Positions 37,537 to 49,464 of a stretch of 64,000 bases of DNA are shown in pieces. Source of the DNA: Xestospongia muta. Taxonomy: Eukaryota; Porifera; Demospongiae; Haplosclerida; Petrosiidae. A program made the translations under genes and the position numbers. Numbering within the stretch: position 1 is the stretch's first letter; each line of letters starts with the position of its first letter. Under the pieces are notes generated by a model, which saw nothing but the letters and a program-made list of their open reading frames with translations, searched no databases and had not been told where the DNA came from. Location: the NCBI GenBank assembly GCA_963693285.1, contig OY848918.1, forward strand, positions 1,161,001 through 1,225,000, read 5' to 3'.

Positions 37537-40500
37537 CTACGAATCCAGTCCAATTGAAAATGATACTTCACATTGGGCACATTGTTCAGAATCTACATCG
37601 TCCTAATATGATATTAGCAAATAAATGATAATTTCTACATCATTATACCTCATCATGCTCAATTATCGTTTTCTCTTGTTCTATTTGGCCAAATTTTGGT
37701 AGAGATCCACGATGTAATACTTCCTTTATACTTGTAAATGATGATTCCAATCTGTTTATATTAACAGTACAGAACTACATATATAAATATAATTACTTTT
37801 TCACAATTGGAGAACCATGTCTCGGGGATTGGCCCTACAATGAATAATAACAGTGGATATATATAAATATTATACACAAACCTTTTCTAGTTGGGGAAGA
37901 AGTCCTTTTTCATCTTCTTTGTCATTTTTGCTATCCAAAGAAAACAGATTCCAATTGCTTACAAGAATCGATAAGTTGTATACATATTAATTTTTCAACA
38001 TAGACTCAAAAAATTAATCTACCTAGGTTTATCAGCAGTATCTTGATCTACTTCATCTTCATTGTCATCTGCTGCAGTAACACTAAAGAACAAAGCATCG
38101 AGTCTCATTTATGTGAGCAATACAAGCATTATAATACTATATACATTGTATATTAGCAACAAACACCCTGTTCTAAGTTGTGCTAGTTTGTTCTATAATT
38201 AAGTTAGAAGATCAATGGGTTAAAAGTATACGTGATTATCATTTTTGTTGCGTTTGTGGAGAACCATATTGTAATCCTGCTTTCTTTATACTTGTAAATG
38301 ATAATTCCAATCTGTTTATATTAACAGTACAGAACTACATGCATAAATATAATTACTTTTTCACAATTGGAGAACCACGTCTTGGGGATTGGCCCTACAA
38401 TGATTAATAAAAAGTGGCTATATATAAATATTATACACAAACCTTTTCTAGTTGGGGAAGAAGTCCTTTTTCATCTATTTTGTCCTTTTTGCTAGCCAAG
38501 GGAAAAACATTGTGATTGCTTAGAAAAATTCATAAGTTGTATACATATTGAGTTGACAAACTCTAAACTTCAATCTACCTAGGTTTAACAGCATTATTGG
38601 GTCTCATTTACATGAACAATACAAACATGGTAATACTATATACATTGTATAGTAGCAACAAACATCCTATTCTAAATTGCACAAGATTATTTCTTAAGTT
38701 AGAAGATCAATGGGTTGGTAGTATACATAATGTTGTGGCCAGAATCACTGAACCACAACCAATATGATAATGGTAATATCCATTTATGTAAAGCAGTAAG
38801 TACACAATAAATACCTTGGTTCATTAGATTCAAAAAGATTTAAATTACTAGCAGATGTTGTTCTGAATTGATCTGCTGTAATTCAATAAAGAGTTATTCC
38901 ATAATTTTGTAATTCACAAACTCTACCTTTGTGTTTCCTTTTTACTAATACTATTACACAGACAGCAACAAAAATTATACCACCAAATACAACAATAATT
39001 ACTAGTGGGACTACTATTGCAATAATTAGTGTATTGTCCTTAGATCTAGATGTTGAGATGATACCTGTAATAATTAGTAAATAGTTTTATTATTAGATTT
39101 AGTTACCAGCTATTGAAGAAGTGATAGAGAGAGTTGGAGACATCGAATTCAAACTTGGAGATGAGAAAATTGTCCTATAGTCGGTACCATTCACAGTTAT
39201 TGTCGTCTGTAAGATAATCTGGTTGTAATCAAAGAATGTCTTATTATAGGAGATAAGTACAATGATGGTGTATTCTCCTGGAGATATGTTAAGTAAATTG
39301 TTGTTAGCAATATGGGTTGTCATGCTCTGAGGAACAGAGGAAGTGACATTATTAGTGGAGTTAGTAGCTATTATTCCACAGCCCCATACTGTAGAGCCTT
39401 GAAGGAAATGACATTGATATCTGATACTATTAGTAATAGGAGTTAGGTCAACTGTTTGTATCTGAGATGTATCTATATAATATATAGAGTATTGAGAGAA
39501 TGACATATATAAGTTATATAGTAGTAACTTACTAAAATTATCAATTAATGTTATATTTGATGATAAGTTCAAATTAGACCAGATGAAATGAGCTGAACAG
39601 TTAAACTGATCAACAGGACACACAAGATGTACTCCTTCATTTATTGTAATACTTCCATTATTAGTTACAGTAATATTATAATCACTGTAATTAGAGTAAT
39701 GTCCACATGTTATATTAACAGATAAATGAGTAGGATATGATGGAGTACAATCAACATCAATAACCTGTATATAGAGGATAGGATCAATTTAATTAGAGTA
39801 AAGACCACTAACTTGTGCTCTAAAGATAACAACAGCATTATGTGGATTATCAGGATCAACTTCAATATGATAATGTGTTAATATTATCTGTGGAACTAGG
39901 GACAGTATTAATGATATAGTATATAGTGATATTACCTAATGAAGTATTGAAATAATACATTGTCTCATTTCCAGTACTAGCTCCATTAGTAGCTGATATA
40001 GTTACTGTATATATCTCATTAGATATAATGATATTACTTAGTAGATAATATATACTAGTACTAGTAGTGATATTAGTAATGTTAAGTTCTAATATAGTAA
40101 TAGTATAATAGAGTATAGGACAACCAGGTAGACTTGGAGGAGGTAACCATGTCAACAGAACACCTGTACAATTTAATGTACTAGTTAGAATGACTGGATC
40201 AGGAGGACCTATAAAATCAATAGTAACACATCTTCTCATTCAATGACTCTTCATTATTTTCTTGCTGATTTAAATTGCTAAGATAGTAGTATATACGCTA
40301 TATATGTACAAGACACCCAGAGGTAAGAAACATACTTCAACAGTCAAGAAGATAAACTGAAGATTTTTAATAATAATATCCCTAAACATGGTAATGTTGA
40401 ATGTCTTCATAACATACTCATATTTTGCACTCAAAATAGTGAAACACTGACATAGCTTTACTAATTGTTCATAATTCATTAACCACACTTAATGAACAAC

Positions 40501-41010
40501 ATCTATATTAATATTATATTATGTGTATGTGTGCTAGATAACACTGACCTTGTACTAATAATGTGAAGTTTTTTGAGCAGAAAAGAAACGTTCTTCCACC
40601 ACTAAGTGGTCTGATAAGAATTTGAACTAAACTATCATTATAAGATAATTTGACATTGTGGATTGTTAATGTGACAACACAGACATTAGCAATTTTGTTC
40701 ACAGGACCCTCCACAGGATCTAGATCCTGCTGACTGTCATGATGATACAATTCAATTTTATATTCATATGGTCCACAAGGATGTAGTCCAGTGATATTAA
40801 AAGTTAATTTGAGAGAAGCTCCTTCACAAGATGTGATATCTGACAAATAACTGATCTTATCTGAGGAATCTGGACAAACTGAGAAGTATATAAATTTTGA
40901 TTAATATAATTAGTATACTTTAAAATACACTTACTACTCAGACAAGGAGAGAAAAGAGAGAGTAAGAGGGCGATAGCAAACCAGTACATGGTCAAGTGCA
41001 GGTTACGCAT
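37537..41010 (-). CDS. Gene G2: Ig-FN3 receptor, paralogue of G1 (624 aa, 13 exons)
   Basis: Exons: 40935-41010, 40549-40878, 39936-40208, 39813-39895, 39533-39764, 39107-39472, 38927-39064, 38815-38875, 38023-38082, 37882-37930, 37797-37834, 37649-37751, 37537-37602; 1875 nt, in frame. Signal peptide 1-25; Ig-like 26-135; FN3a 136-226; FN3b 227-331; domain C 332-453 with CHFLQGSTVWGC; TM about 466-490; tail 500-624 with a TTSASNLNLFESNEP exon not found in G1, then acidic and basic cassettes, ending DDVDSEQC and SFSIGLDS. The terminal two exons differ from those used in the G1 model. A second partial cassette lies in the intron between 38083 and 38814. Head-to-head with P2, 707 bp between start codons. 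Confidence 0.82.
38235..38600 (-). pseudogene. Extra tail cassette inside a G2 intron
   Basis: Copies of the G tail exons: a terminal-type exon (FTSIKKAGLQYGSPQTQQK, near 38239-38311), GQSPRRGSPIVKK (about 38357-38394), a diverged KNDK-type exon (KKDKIDEKG, near 38443-38495) and a truncated AADD exon start near 38575. Used as an alternative 3' end it would give G2 the same C-terminus as the G1 model. The AADD exon is deleted, so the cassette is incomplete. Confidence 0.55.
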
Positions 41011-41717
41011 AGACACTAGCCAACAATGCAATAATGGAATTATTAGAGCCGCCAAGCGAGAAGTTATGAATATTCATAAATGATCATATTAAAATATGAA
41101 ACGATGTTATCAAACTATGTCGATCATAGCACACTTCCATTGCTAACATGGTTTGACTAATTCTATTGAATTATTCTCATCATCTAATAACTTAACATCA
41201 GAGATATATTGGACAACAGAGGAGACAATACTAGTGACATTAAATAATCCTTGTATTAACTATTTACTACAAATATCAGCTTGGAACAATGTAGGTAAAG
41301 GGAATGTCACTACATTATCACTGATACTACAATTTTCAAGGTTAGGAAATATGGTAGAATGGGAGAATTATTTTTCAGGCATCCCTGTATATAACTTAAT
41401 AAATGAATTAATAATTATACAAATACTAAGCAGTAAAAATAAATTAACAAAAGATTCTTTACAAGAAGTGATGTATGGCTGAACATCAACTGATCTGATC
41501 TGAGGAGTCTCACTGGACAAACCAAGATATGTCTTTTAATTTTTTATAACTAGAATATTTAACAATACATTAATTGTACTACTTAGACAAAGAGAAGAGA
41601 GAGTACAGAGAAGACAAAAAGGCCATGGAGCAGCAACAGCTGTAAACAACTAGTAACTGCCCCACCTCTATTGCAAATTATCAAAACACTTCCTGCCTTA
41701 AACTTAGTTTTTTAAAA
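41011..41717. promoter_or_regulatory. Divergent intergenic region G2-P2 containing an FN3 exon fragment
   Basis: Equivalent of 33909-34614, including an FN3a fragment at about 41161-41340 that stays open for 109 codons but lies before the P2 leader exon and has lost its clean donor. Immediately before the P2 ATG (41718) is tttaaaa. Start-to-start spacing is near-identical in both units. Confidence 0.55.
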
Positions 41718-44540
41718 ATGGCTCATATATCTGGTGCAATATATTGCGTTCTGTTTGCAGTAGTGAGTTGGGCATCTACAGAAGCTGCTCTTGCAGGTAT
41801 ACTCTGAATGTATGCAGAATAACCAAACCAATTTTTCTGTAGAATTTGTTGAAAAACCAGTTTCTGTAAATGCTAGTCAAGGTTCTATAGCAATATTCAA
41901 TTGTACTGGATACTCGCAAGGTTTTCACTGGTTGGTGAATAATAAATTACCAGAACATCAAGATAACTCACATCGTGGCTTAAAAAAGATTAATATAACA
42001 GTAGATTTTACTACTAACTTAAAGATACATCTTTTACTAGTGCCAGCAGAGCTAAAGAACAATGGAGTTAACATAAAATGTTTAATTTATAACATACATT
42101 CTGTTTCCAGTGATATTGTTTATCTCTATGTTCAAGGTATGTTCACTTAATATAATACTGAACAATTTAGACTTGATATGTCATTAACAGAACTGAGTCA
42201 ATATCACACTGAAAAAATAAATTGGTTTACTTAATCTATCTGTAATCAATCACTTTGCATATATATGATACAGGATGAGACATTGAGAAGTTGTGAACAT
42301 TGCATTGTTGCATTAAATAACATACTAATTGACACTTGGCAGTCATTGTCAAAGCTATGAAACTCTGTCCAATGCTTCATTGTTTAGACATAGGAATTTT
42401 CATGGATGCTGGGCTATGTGTGAGGGCTATCACTGTAGAATGTACAATAGGACAGTCCTCCAATCAGACAGATGTTTTTTAAGGAAGTCATTTGTTTAAG
42501 GACATGAGCTGTGAAATTCCATAGTAATTAGTTATCAGTCAAATGTTCTCAATACTTTGATGTATTTGGTAGGGATATGTAAATGCCATGAATTGGCTAA
42601 AACAACCAATCTATTTTAATTGTGAATAATTTACAAAATTCTCTAAACTACCATAGCATGCATTTTGCTATCATAACATCTACATATTTAAATGGTAACT
42701 GTTTACTCTCCTATAGGTTTATTGAGTGAGGTAACTGATGTTCATTTAACTCAAGTCAACAGTACTACTGTACAGTTATCATATTGTTCTCCTCCTACTC
42801 TAATGGGTGTCCCTATATTAAACTATTCTATTGAATTGTTCTCATCATCTAATAACTTAACATCAGATATATATTGGACAACAGAGGAGACAATACTAGT
42901 GACATTAAATAATCCTTGTATTAACTATTTACTACAAATATCAGCTTGGAACAATGTAGGTAAAGGAAATGTTACTACATTACCACTGATACTATATCAA
43001 GGTTAGTGTGTATTTATATAGACATTATGTAATGAATACTTGTGCTGTTCTGTTCACCATATAGTGCCTAGACAGCCTTCTGTTAGTTTTACTCTCTGGT
43101 TTATATCTGATAATAATATCATTGTCATCATAGAGAATATAGTAAGTGTGAATTTGTAATATGTTAGTTAAACAGCAATATGATGCAAACTTTATGTATG
43201 ATATATTTTGTTTAGATTAGTGCTAACTGTGTTGGAAGGGTTCCAGACAATGTCACAATATTACTGGTTCCAGTGTATACAGCAACATGTCAGTTAGCTA
43301 TTAATGGTAGTGATTGTAACGAAGTAACTATATCAATATTTAATGAGAAGAGATGGTTGGTACATGTCAATATATCAGATCATGTAGTACCACAAAGACA
43401 TTATCAAATACATCTAATGTTTGGTAATAAAGCTGGTATAACACCAATGTCAACAACAATGATCAGTGAGTGAGATTTTTAATAGATTATTATTATTATT
43501 ATTTTATTAGGTACATTTCAAACACAGAGAGCTACAATTGAATATAGTAATAATTATGTATGTATTAACTGTTATTTTGCTGAAGGCTCAACATCATCTG
43601 GTTGTTATGGTATCTTTGTTGATATCCATGAAGTGTTACATAATCAATCAATTACTGTTCCAAAAAGTGATACAACTCCTAATTTTGGACGTAATTGTGA
43701 CATGTTGTTATCAGGAGAATATCGTGTACTGATCTTTGATAGAGATAAGAGTGGTAATATTGAAAGTGAAATTGCATTAAAACTGAGTGCTATTGTAAAT
43801 CATAGACTTAAAACTATAATAATCAAAATAAAGTCATCTTCCTTTATTGGTAAGTAGTTATATTATCACTGTGTAAGTCAGTAGTATTGTTAATATGTAT
43901 AGCTGTGTTGTTATTATACTGGTGCTGAGTCATTGTTACTGTTCCCTCAACAGATACTGGTACATCTTCTCAGTTAATAACATCTGTTGTTGCTACAACA
44001 ATAGACCCTTCTGGTCAAAGCAGTAATAATGATATATCTTTATTACTTATTGTATTATTTGTTACTGGAGGAGTACTATTATTAACAAGTATTACTGTTA
44101 TATCATTAGTGGGTTGTTTAATACGTACTAAGAAGAAGAACAAGAGATTAAAAATATGTAAGAATATACTAAAGGATAGAAGAATGGGTAGAGGAATGGA
44201 TGATAGAAGATGGATTGAATAGATGAACAAATGGTGGATGAATGGATAGGGTTTGTGTCTATGAGTATTGACAAATAGGATAAAGTAAATATATATTTTT
44301 TGTTTTAATACAGCTATGTTGTCAGCTCATGAGCGCCAGAGACACACAGACTTGTTCCTGTATTCATTAACAGATGGTTCACCACCTCCACTGCCTCATA
44401 GTACTCCTCTCACACAACAGATACCAGATCCAATGTATGACAATATAGAAGAGATCCAGTTTAGAGCTACTAATAAACAGACTCTAGAGCTTCAAGAGTG
44501 TCCAGCTTATGCTACGTTGCAACTACAATCAACAAGATGA
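41718..44540 (+). CDS. Gene P2: Ig-FN3 receptor with proline-rich, tyrosine-motif tail (584 aa, 8 exons)
   Basis: Exons: 41718-41796, 41843-42136, 42717-43001, 43065-43141, 43216-43465, 43511-43849, 43954-44157, 44314-44540; 1755 nt, in frame. Signal peptide 1-26 (MAHISGAIYCVLFAVVSW...); Ig 27-124 (FNCTG...HWLV...NIKCLIYN); FN3a 125-219; FN3b 220-328 across a phase-0 intron; domain C 329-441 with CYFAEGSTSSGC; stalk and TM 442-509 (two-residue gap, then IRTKKKNKR); tail with SPPPLPHSTP, DPMYDNI and CPAYATL. PPxP is an SH3-type ligand pattern, YDN fits a Grb2-type SH2 site and YxxL an ITIM-like or sorting signal; these readings are by analogy. One intron is 580 bp, about ten times the others. 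Intact partner of dead P1. Confidence 0.88.
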
Positions 44541-44849
44541 TATAGATATACCTACTGTAATATAATAGAGAATAATATATGTTTTTAATGGTTTGTTGAC
44601 ATTGAAAAATTATTTGTATACTGAATAATAATACAATTCAATATTGTTGTGATATGAAATTATCATTCTGGACTAATTAACAAACAACACAATAAATCCT
44701 GAGGAAGTCAGATCATCTAAGCTGAACATAGCTGGTCATAGCTAAACTTAATGATCTATTAGTTCTATGGCAACAATTAACAATATCATATAAAATCACT
44801 TTTATTAATATATTTAATATTATGATACATGATCAATACTAGATCAATG

Positions 44850-45548
44850 TCAACAATGTCTGCTGGTTATCAAATTAGTTATATTTCCTTATTACATACT
44901 ATATCAATAGTAATTGGAGGAGCTCTTTTACTAAAAACTATTGCATTTATTTTTAAAATGGATGTCTAGTGAAAACTGAATAAGCCAACATAAAGAGGTA
45001 CAATAAACTTTCAAGTTTTCTTGTGCAAATGAGAACTTAAGTTTATGTAAGAATACATTCTATAAAATGGTTACACAAACAAATAAATATATATACAATT
45101 TTTAAAATATATGAATAATATAATATTATACATTATCATTTTAATCTATGCAGTAAGACTAAAGGCTCATGGTCATCACATAAATTCAATGTTCATTCTG
45201 CATTCATAAATAGATACCTCACCTAATCCTTCTCAGTAGACACAAGACTCCATGTCTAAGGACATTCAGTTTAGAGCTACAAACTCTTTAATATCATCAT
45301 ATAAAAATTATTTGGACTTAGTTTTTGGCTTGTCTCTTCCTATTGACTCCTTGAGCTAATACAGTAGTTATTTCTATGTAAGATATAGAGATTCTGCAGA
45401 TGTTCTTCATCAGTTAGTTTTGTAATAAGAACTCATTTGCATGTTTTTAGATGTTGCATTTGAGATTGTTTTATATCATTAAACAGAGAGCTATAATACT
45501 TCATTAGTGTCCATCTTATACTACATTACCACTACAATCAACATAATA
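44850..45548 (+). pseudogene. Third P-type remnant: TM and tail scraps
   Basis: About 44880-44960 resembles the P2 TM exon (ctttattac.tattgta; ggaggagct.tttta). About 45225-45275 resembles the tail (cacaagactccatgt...attcagtttagagctac), and 45487-45548 the tail end (tccatcttatactacattaccactacaatcaaca). Frames are broken. It lies directly after P2, so a third unit once followed. Confidence 0.55.
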
Positions 45549-45842
45549 ATGTTACTTTATTATAGTACTGTTTAACTGACCTTTGTTTGAATATTTAATA
45601 AAACAATCTGAAATAATTTTTATGCATTCTAAAGTCATCATCATTACTTTAACAAGCATATTATTCTTTTTGTTATTACTGTATAGTGCTGATAATGAAA
45701 GCCATACTTCTTTAGTCCCAATAACTTTACCCTCAGACTGTAAATGTATTGAATATAGTAATTCCATTACTAGTAGGTTATTATTAACCATGTTTTAATG
45801 AAACATTGACAATGACAAATATTAATCACAAAAACCAAATAG

Positions 45843-47490
45843 CTAGGAAAGTCTTCTTTTATAAATGGTTACAAATAATATAATTACCAATATAGTCAAT
45901 GAGCTCACTACTATCAATGAGATCACTACCACTATTATAACACCTGTAACAATAAAGAAATAATAATTGATTGCTATTTACATCTTAAATACTCACTATT
46001 AACATTACTTGTGCTTGATAGTGATGGCATACATGAGCTATTAGGATCATTACTAAACACAGAAGCAGTCACTATAAAAAAGAATTTACATCATTTTCTA
46101 TTTTGCTAATCTCACTTATTATATTGCTGTAAGGAACTGTTGAATTATCCAAGGAACTACTGATTGACTGTGACATACTAGCTATAGTTAAACTAGTCAT
46201 ATGATAAACAACAGCTGTATATATTGACAGTCACAAATAATAAACAATTAAATAACTAACTTACTAAAGTTGATGTCAATGGTGTTTGTAATACTAGTAT
46301 TGTCAGTATCAGACAAGTATAATATTCCACTGTAACTTTGTCCAACTTTGACATTAACAGTTATAAAGTTCAAATCATCCTTCACATTATAATAATGAGT
46401 ACTAATGTTCTGATCACTTCTATTGAGCATCAATATTATTAAGAATAATTTTGGACAAAGAGATGGAAAGCAGAGTACCTGTTTGTTATATAGAAAAATG
46501 AAATTGTTTTATTGTCTTATTTAATAACCTTTATTCTATATGTCACATTAGCAATATCATTTGTAATTATTGCAATTTCTGGTTCAGTTGATAGAGGAGC
46601 CAGAGAACAATCTGAAAATATAATAATAAAGTAAATAATTAAATTACAATAGTGTCACTTACTGTATGAACCTGTATATTGTACTAGAATATAGTTGATA
46701 GCTGGTTGATATTCCATTGAGTATGCTGTCACTGTGATATTGTTCTCTACACAATAATCAAATTGAGTTAATTGGAATGTTTCAGTTGTATTAATTGTAT
46801 CAATAATATCACCAGATATAACATTGAATATAGTCACTCCATAATAAATAGGTACTGTGTGGAATGGTGTACTCCAAGAGATATTGATCTGTAAGGAATC
46901 TAAATAAGCCACGTTGATAATTTGAGGTGGTCCAACACCTACATAATTAAAACATAAACAACAACATTTTCTACACATGTTGTGGTACAGTCAATGTAGC
47001 TAATGATGTATTTGTTGGACAGATACTTTAAAGTTCTAACTATGAGTTAAAAATTAACAAGTTTCATGAAGGATACAACATAATACAAAACTAAGATTGA
47101 AACAAGTATTCATTGATACTAACCAAAGACATTAAAATGAGTTGTATACAATGAAGCTCCAATGATACATTGAATGAGAAGGTCAGAATTCCTTTCAGTT
47201 GCCTTAACTCTCAACACAGACTGGTTCCCATAGTTGCTGATATCAATACCTCGACCTTTATTTGTAATGTGGTTTATTCCTTCTCCATTGATAGCCCAAC
47301 TGATAACAGCATTGTTGCCAGTAGCAACACAAGTCAAGTTAATTACTGAGCCCAGTGTTGCATTAACAGATGATGGTGGAGCTATATCACCTATATCATT
47401 TAATATGATAAAATATATGATGTATTAGCTCAACCTCTTACCATTTATTGAGTATAACAGAACACATATACCCATCACTTTCAAAAACAT
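45843..47490 (-). CDS. Gene H: Ig-FN3 receptor without domain C and with a five-residue tail (387 aa, 8 exons)
   Basis: Exons: 47442-47490, 47124-47390, 46663-46938, 46529-46611, 46265-46478, 46116-46214, 45997-46071, 45843-45943; 1164 nt, in frame. Short signal peptide MFLKVMGICVLLYSIN; Ig 17-105 (NLTCVATGNN...ISWAI...LLIQC); FN3a 106-197 (INISWSTPF); FN3b 198-296, its first exon 83 nt as in the other families; Ser/Thr-rich stalk 297-354; TM from about 356, ending IYKRRLS and stop at 45843-45845. No C-x-F-x3-S-x3-G-C motif is present, so domain C is lost or never gained. With no tail it would need a partner chain to signal, or act as decoy or adhesion receptor (inference). Head-to-head with P3, which has a Tyr tail. 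Confidence 0.82.
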
Positions 47491-47647
47491 GACTTAACTG
47501 ACTCTAGTTTGAGAGACCAAAACGCCGAAACAGTATCTCTACAATGTCACACTCAGCAACCAGGCAGCCACACCTCCAAAAGTCAATGCTATATAAGCAT
47601 ATACAGAGAGACTGTAGATGTCAATGAATTTGCTGCAGTCAAGAAAC
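47491..47647. promoter_or_regulatory. Compact bidirectional promoter H-P3
   Basis: Only 157 bp separate the two start codons (H at 47490 reading left, P3 at 47648 reading right). The segment must hold both 5' UTRs and promoters. It is less AT-rich than its surroundings (gccgaaac; caaccaggcagccacacc). Confidence 0.65.
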
Positions 47648-49133
47648 ATGAAGAATCTACTTGTCTCCGTTATATTCTTATTAATAAAATATAAAGTCTT
47701 ATTTGTATCTGCACAAAATGCATGTAAGTTGAATCCACAATATTTTACTGAGTTATACCTCATGTTGTACTACAGCCATTCTCTCTTCTCCCGTATCTCA
47801 AAATACTACAGAAGGCTCTGTAGTTACCGTTACTTGTATTGGTATTGGGATACTGTTCAGATGGATTGTTGATGGATACTATGATGGTACTGCAGCTGTA
47901 AAAAGCAGAGGAGTAGATATAGTTACAAAAACTCTTGATGAGGACACAAACTTGAAAGAGTCTAACTTAACAATTACTGCCACAATACAGAACAATAATA
48001 TTACCATACAATGTTATATGGTTGGGATACCTTACAGTGATGGACCAACTAATCCAGCCCTGTTGTTAGTACAAGGTATATATAAGTATATATTAATAAG
48101 CTCAGTTTGCATTTAAATCTATTGGCATTCTATGTAATTGCTTAAACCTGATTATCAGTTATCTCTACATAAAGATATGCCATTAACATTATATTAGGTC
48201 TCCACAGCTATTAAATTTTAAAATCACATTTCTATAACTAGGAATATTACAACCAGTAAAAGGACTTGTCCTTCATTCAAACCAAAACTGTCAATACATT
48301 TCATGGTGTCCACCTACTACTATTGAGGGAGTTTCTATTTTGAATTATCAAGTTATTTTGTCTGATATCAGTACCAATAGTGTCTTAATAAATACTACTA
48401 CAACTATTAATATATATACTCTGTGTAGCTTTACATTCAATGATGATCACTCTTACATGATCCAAGTAGCTGGTGTCAATTCATTGGGTCTTGGTCATGT
48501 GGCAATGATAATAATATATAAAAATGGTATATTTTGATATATAGGACTTTTCCAGTACTTATTATATATATATTAATAGCTTCAAATAAAAGCTGCAACC
48601 AGTCATTTACAATAAATAATATTGAATTATCCAGTTATTACTCTATTATGATGCCAGCAAGTTCTAGGAACTTAGAGAGCCATATCAGTAAGTAAACTGT
48701 TATTTTAATGATTTTTCAAACTTAAGTATCAGTAACAGAGTGTACTACAACTACTACTGTTACTAAAACTACTATTATTACTGCATTGGAGGACTTGATA
48801 ACAAAATCAATAGAGTGTAGTCCTAAGTTCATCAAAGGTATTGTCCATATAATATTGACATTAAATATATTGATTTCATGTTAGAAGATGATGACAGGAG
48901 TTCTCCCATTATAACAACTGTCAGTATAATATTGGTGGTACTAGTTAGTATACTGGGATTTATTTGTGGGGCTATTTCAATAGCTGTTTGGTGGAATTCA
49001 AATAAAAGTGGATCAAGTAACAACCATTGTATTGTAAATTACACTTCAGTTATATTGTTTAGGAAACAAAGATATTCCATTACAAGTTAATCAATGTTAT
49101 GAGGAAGTTAAACTTCCTCAACATACACAATAA
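47648..49133 (+). CDS. Gene P3: short Ig-FN3 receptor with CYEEV tail (358 aa, 7 exons)
   Basis: Exons: 47648-47723, 47776-48075, 48242-48526, 48580-48687, 48733-48837, 48885-49016, 49063-49133; 1077 nt, in frame. Signal peptide 1-25 (MKNLLVSVIFLL...); Ig 26-125 (VTCIGIG...FRWIV...TIQCYMV); FN3a 126-220; a short exon with SNKSC; a Thr-rich stalk; TM about 300-325 (IILVVLVSILGFICG); tail ending QCYEEVKLPQHTQ, with an ITIM-like Tyr. It lacks a recognisable domain C. If the 46-bp last intron is retained, translation stops at 49090 and the Tyr motif is lost. The start of the stalk exon could be 6 bp later at a second acceptor. Confidence 0.8.
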
Positions 49134-49464
49134 AACTGACAGAATTGTTATAGTTTTTCTACAATTGTAATAATTGGTATAATATTTTTGAGGAATGTAA
49201 ATTATTTTATTTTGTAGATATAATTATTCATTTACTAAACTCAGCATTTAAAAAATAAAAAAAAATTCAAATAACACAACGTCAGCAAAATAAACTACAT
49301 ATTCTATAATAATCTAGTGCTACAAAAGTTATGTAATAAAATAATTAATATCGGCCTGACTATTAATTTTATAAGCTCACTAACTAATATATGAATACTA
49401 CAAGTACAACAACAACAGCAGCAGCAGTAGTAATTAAAGAGGATGTCCCTGTTTTTGAGACAGA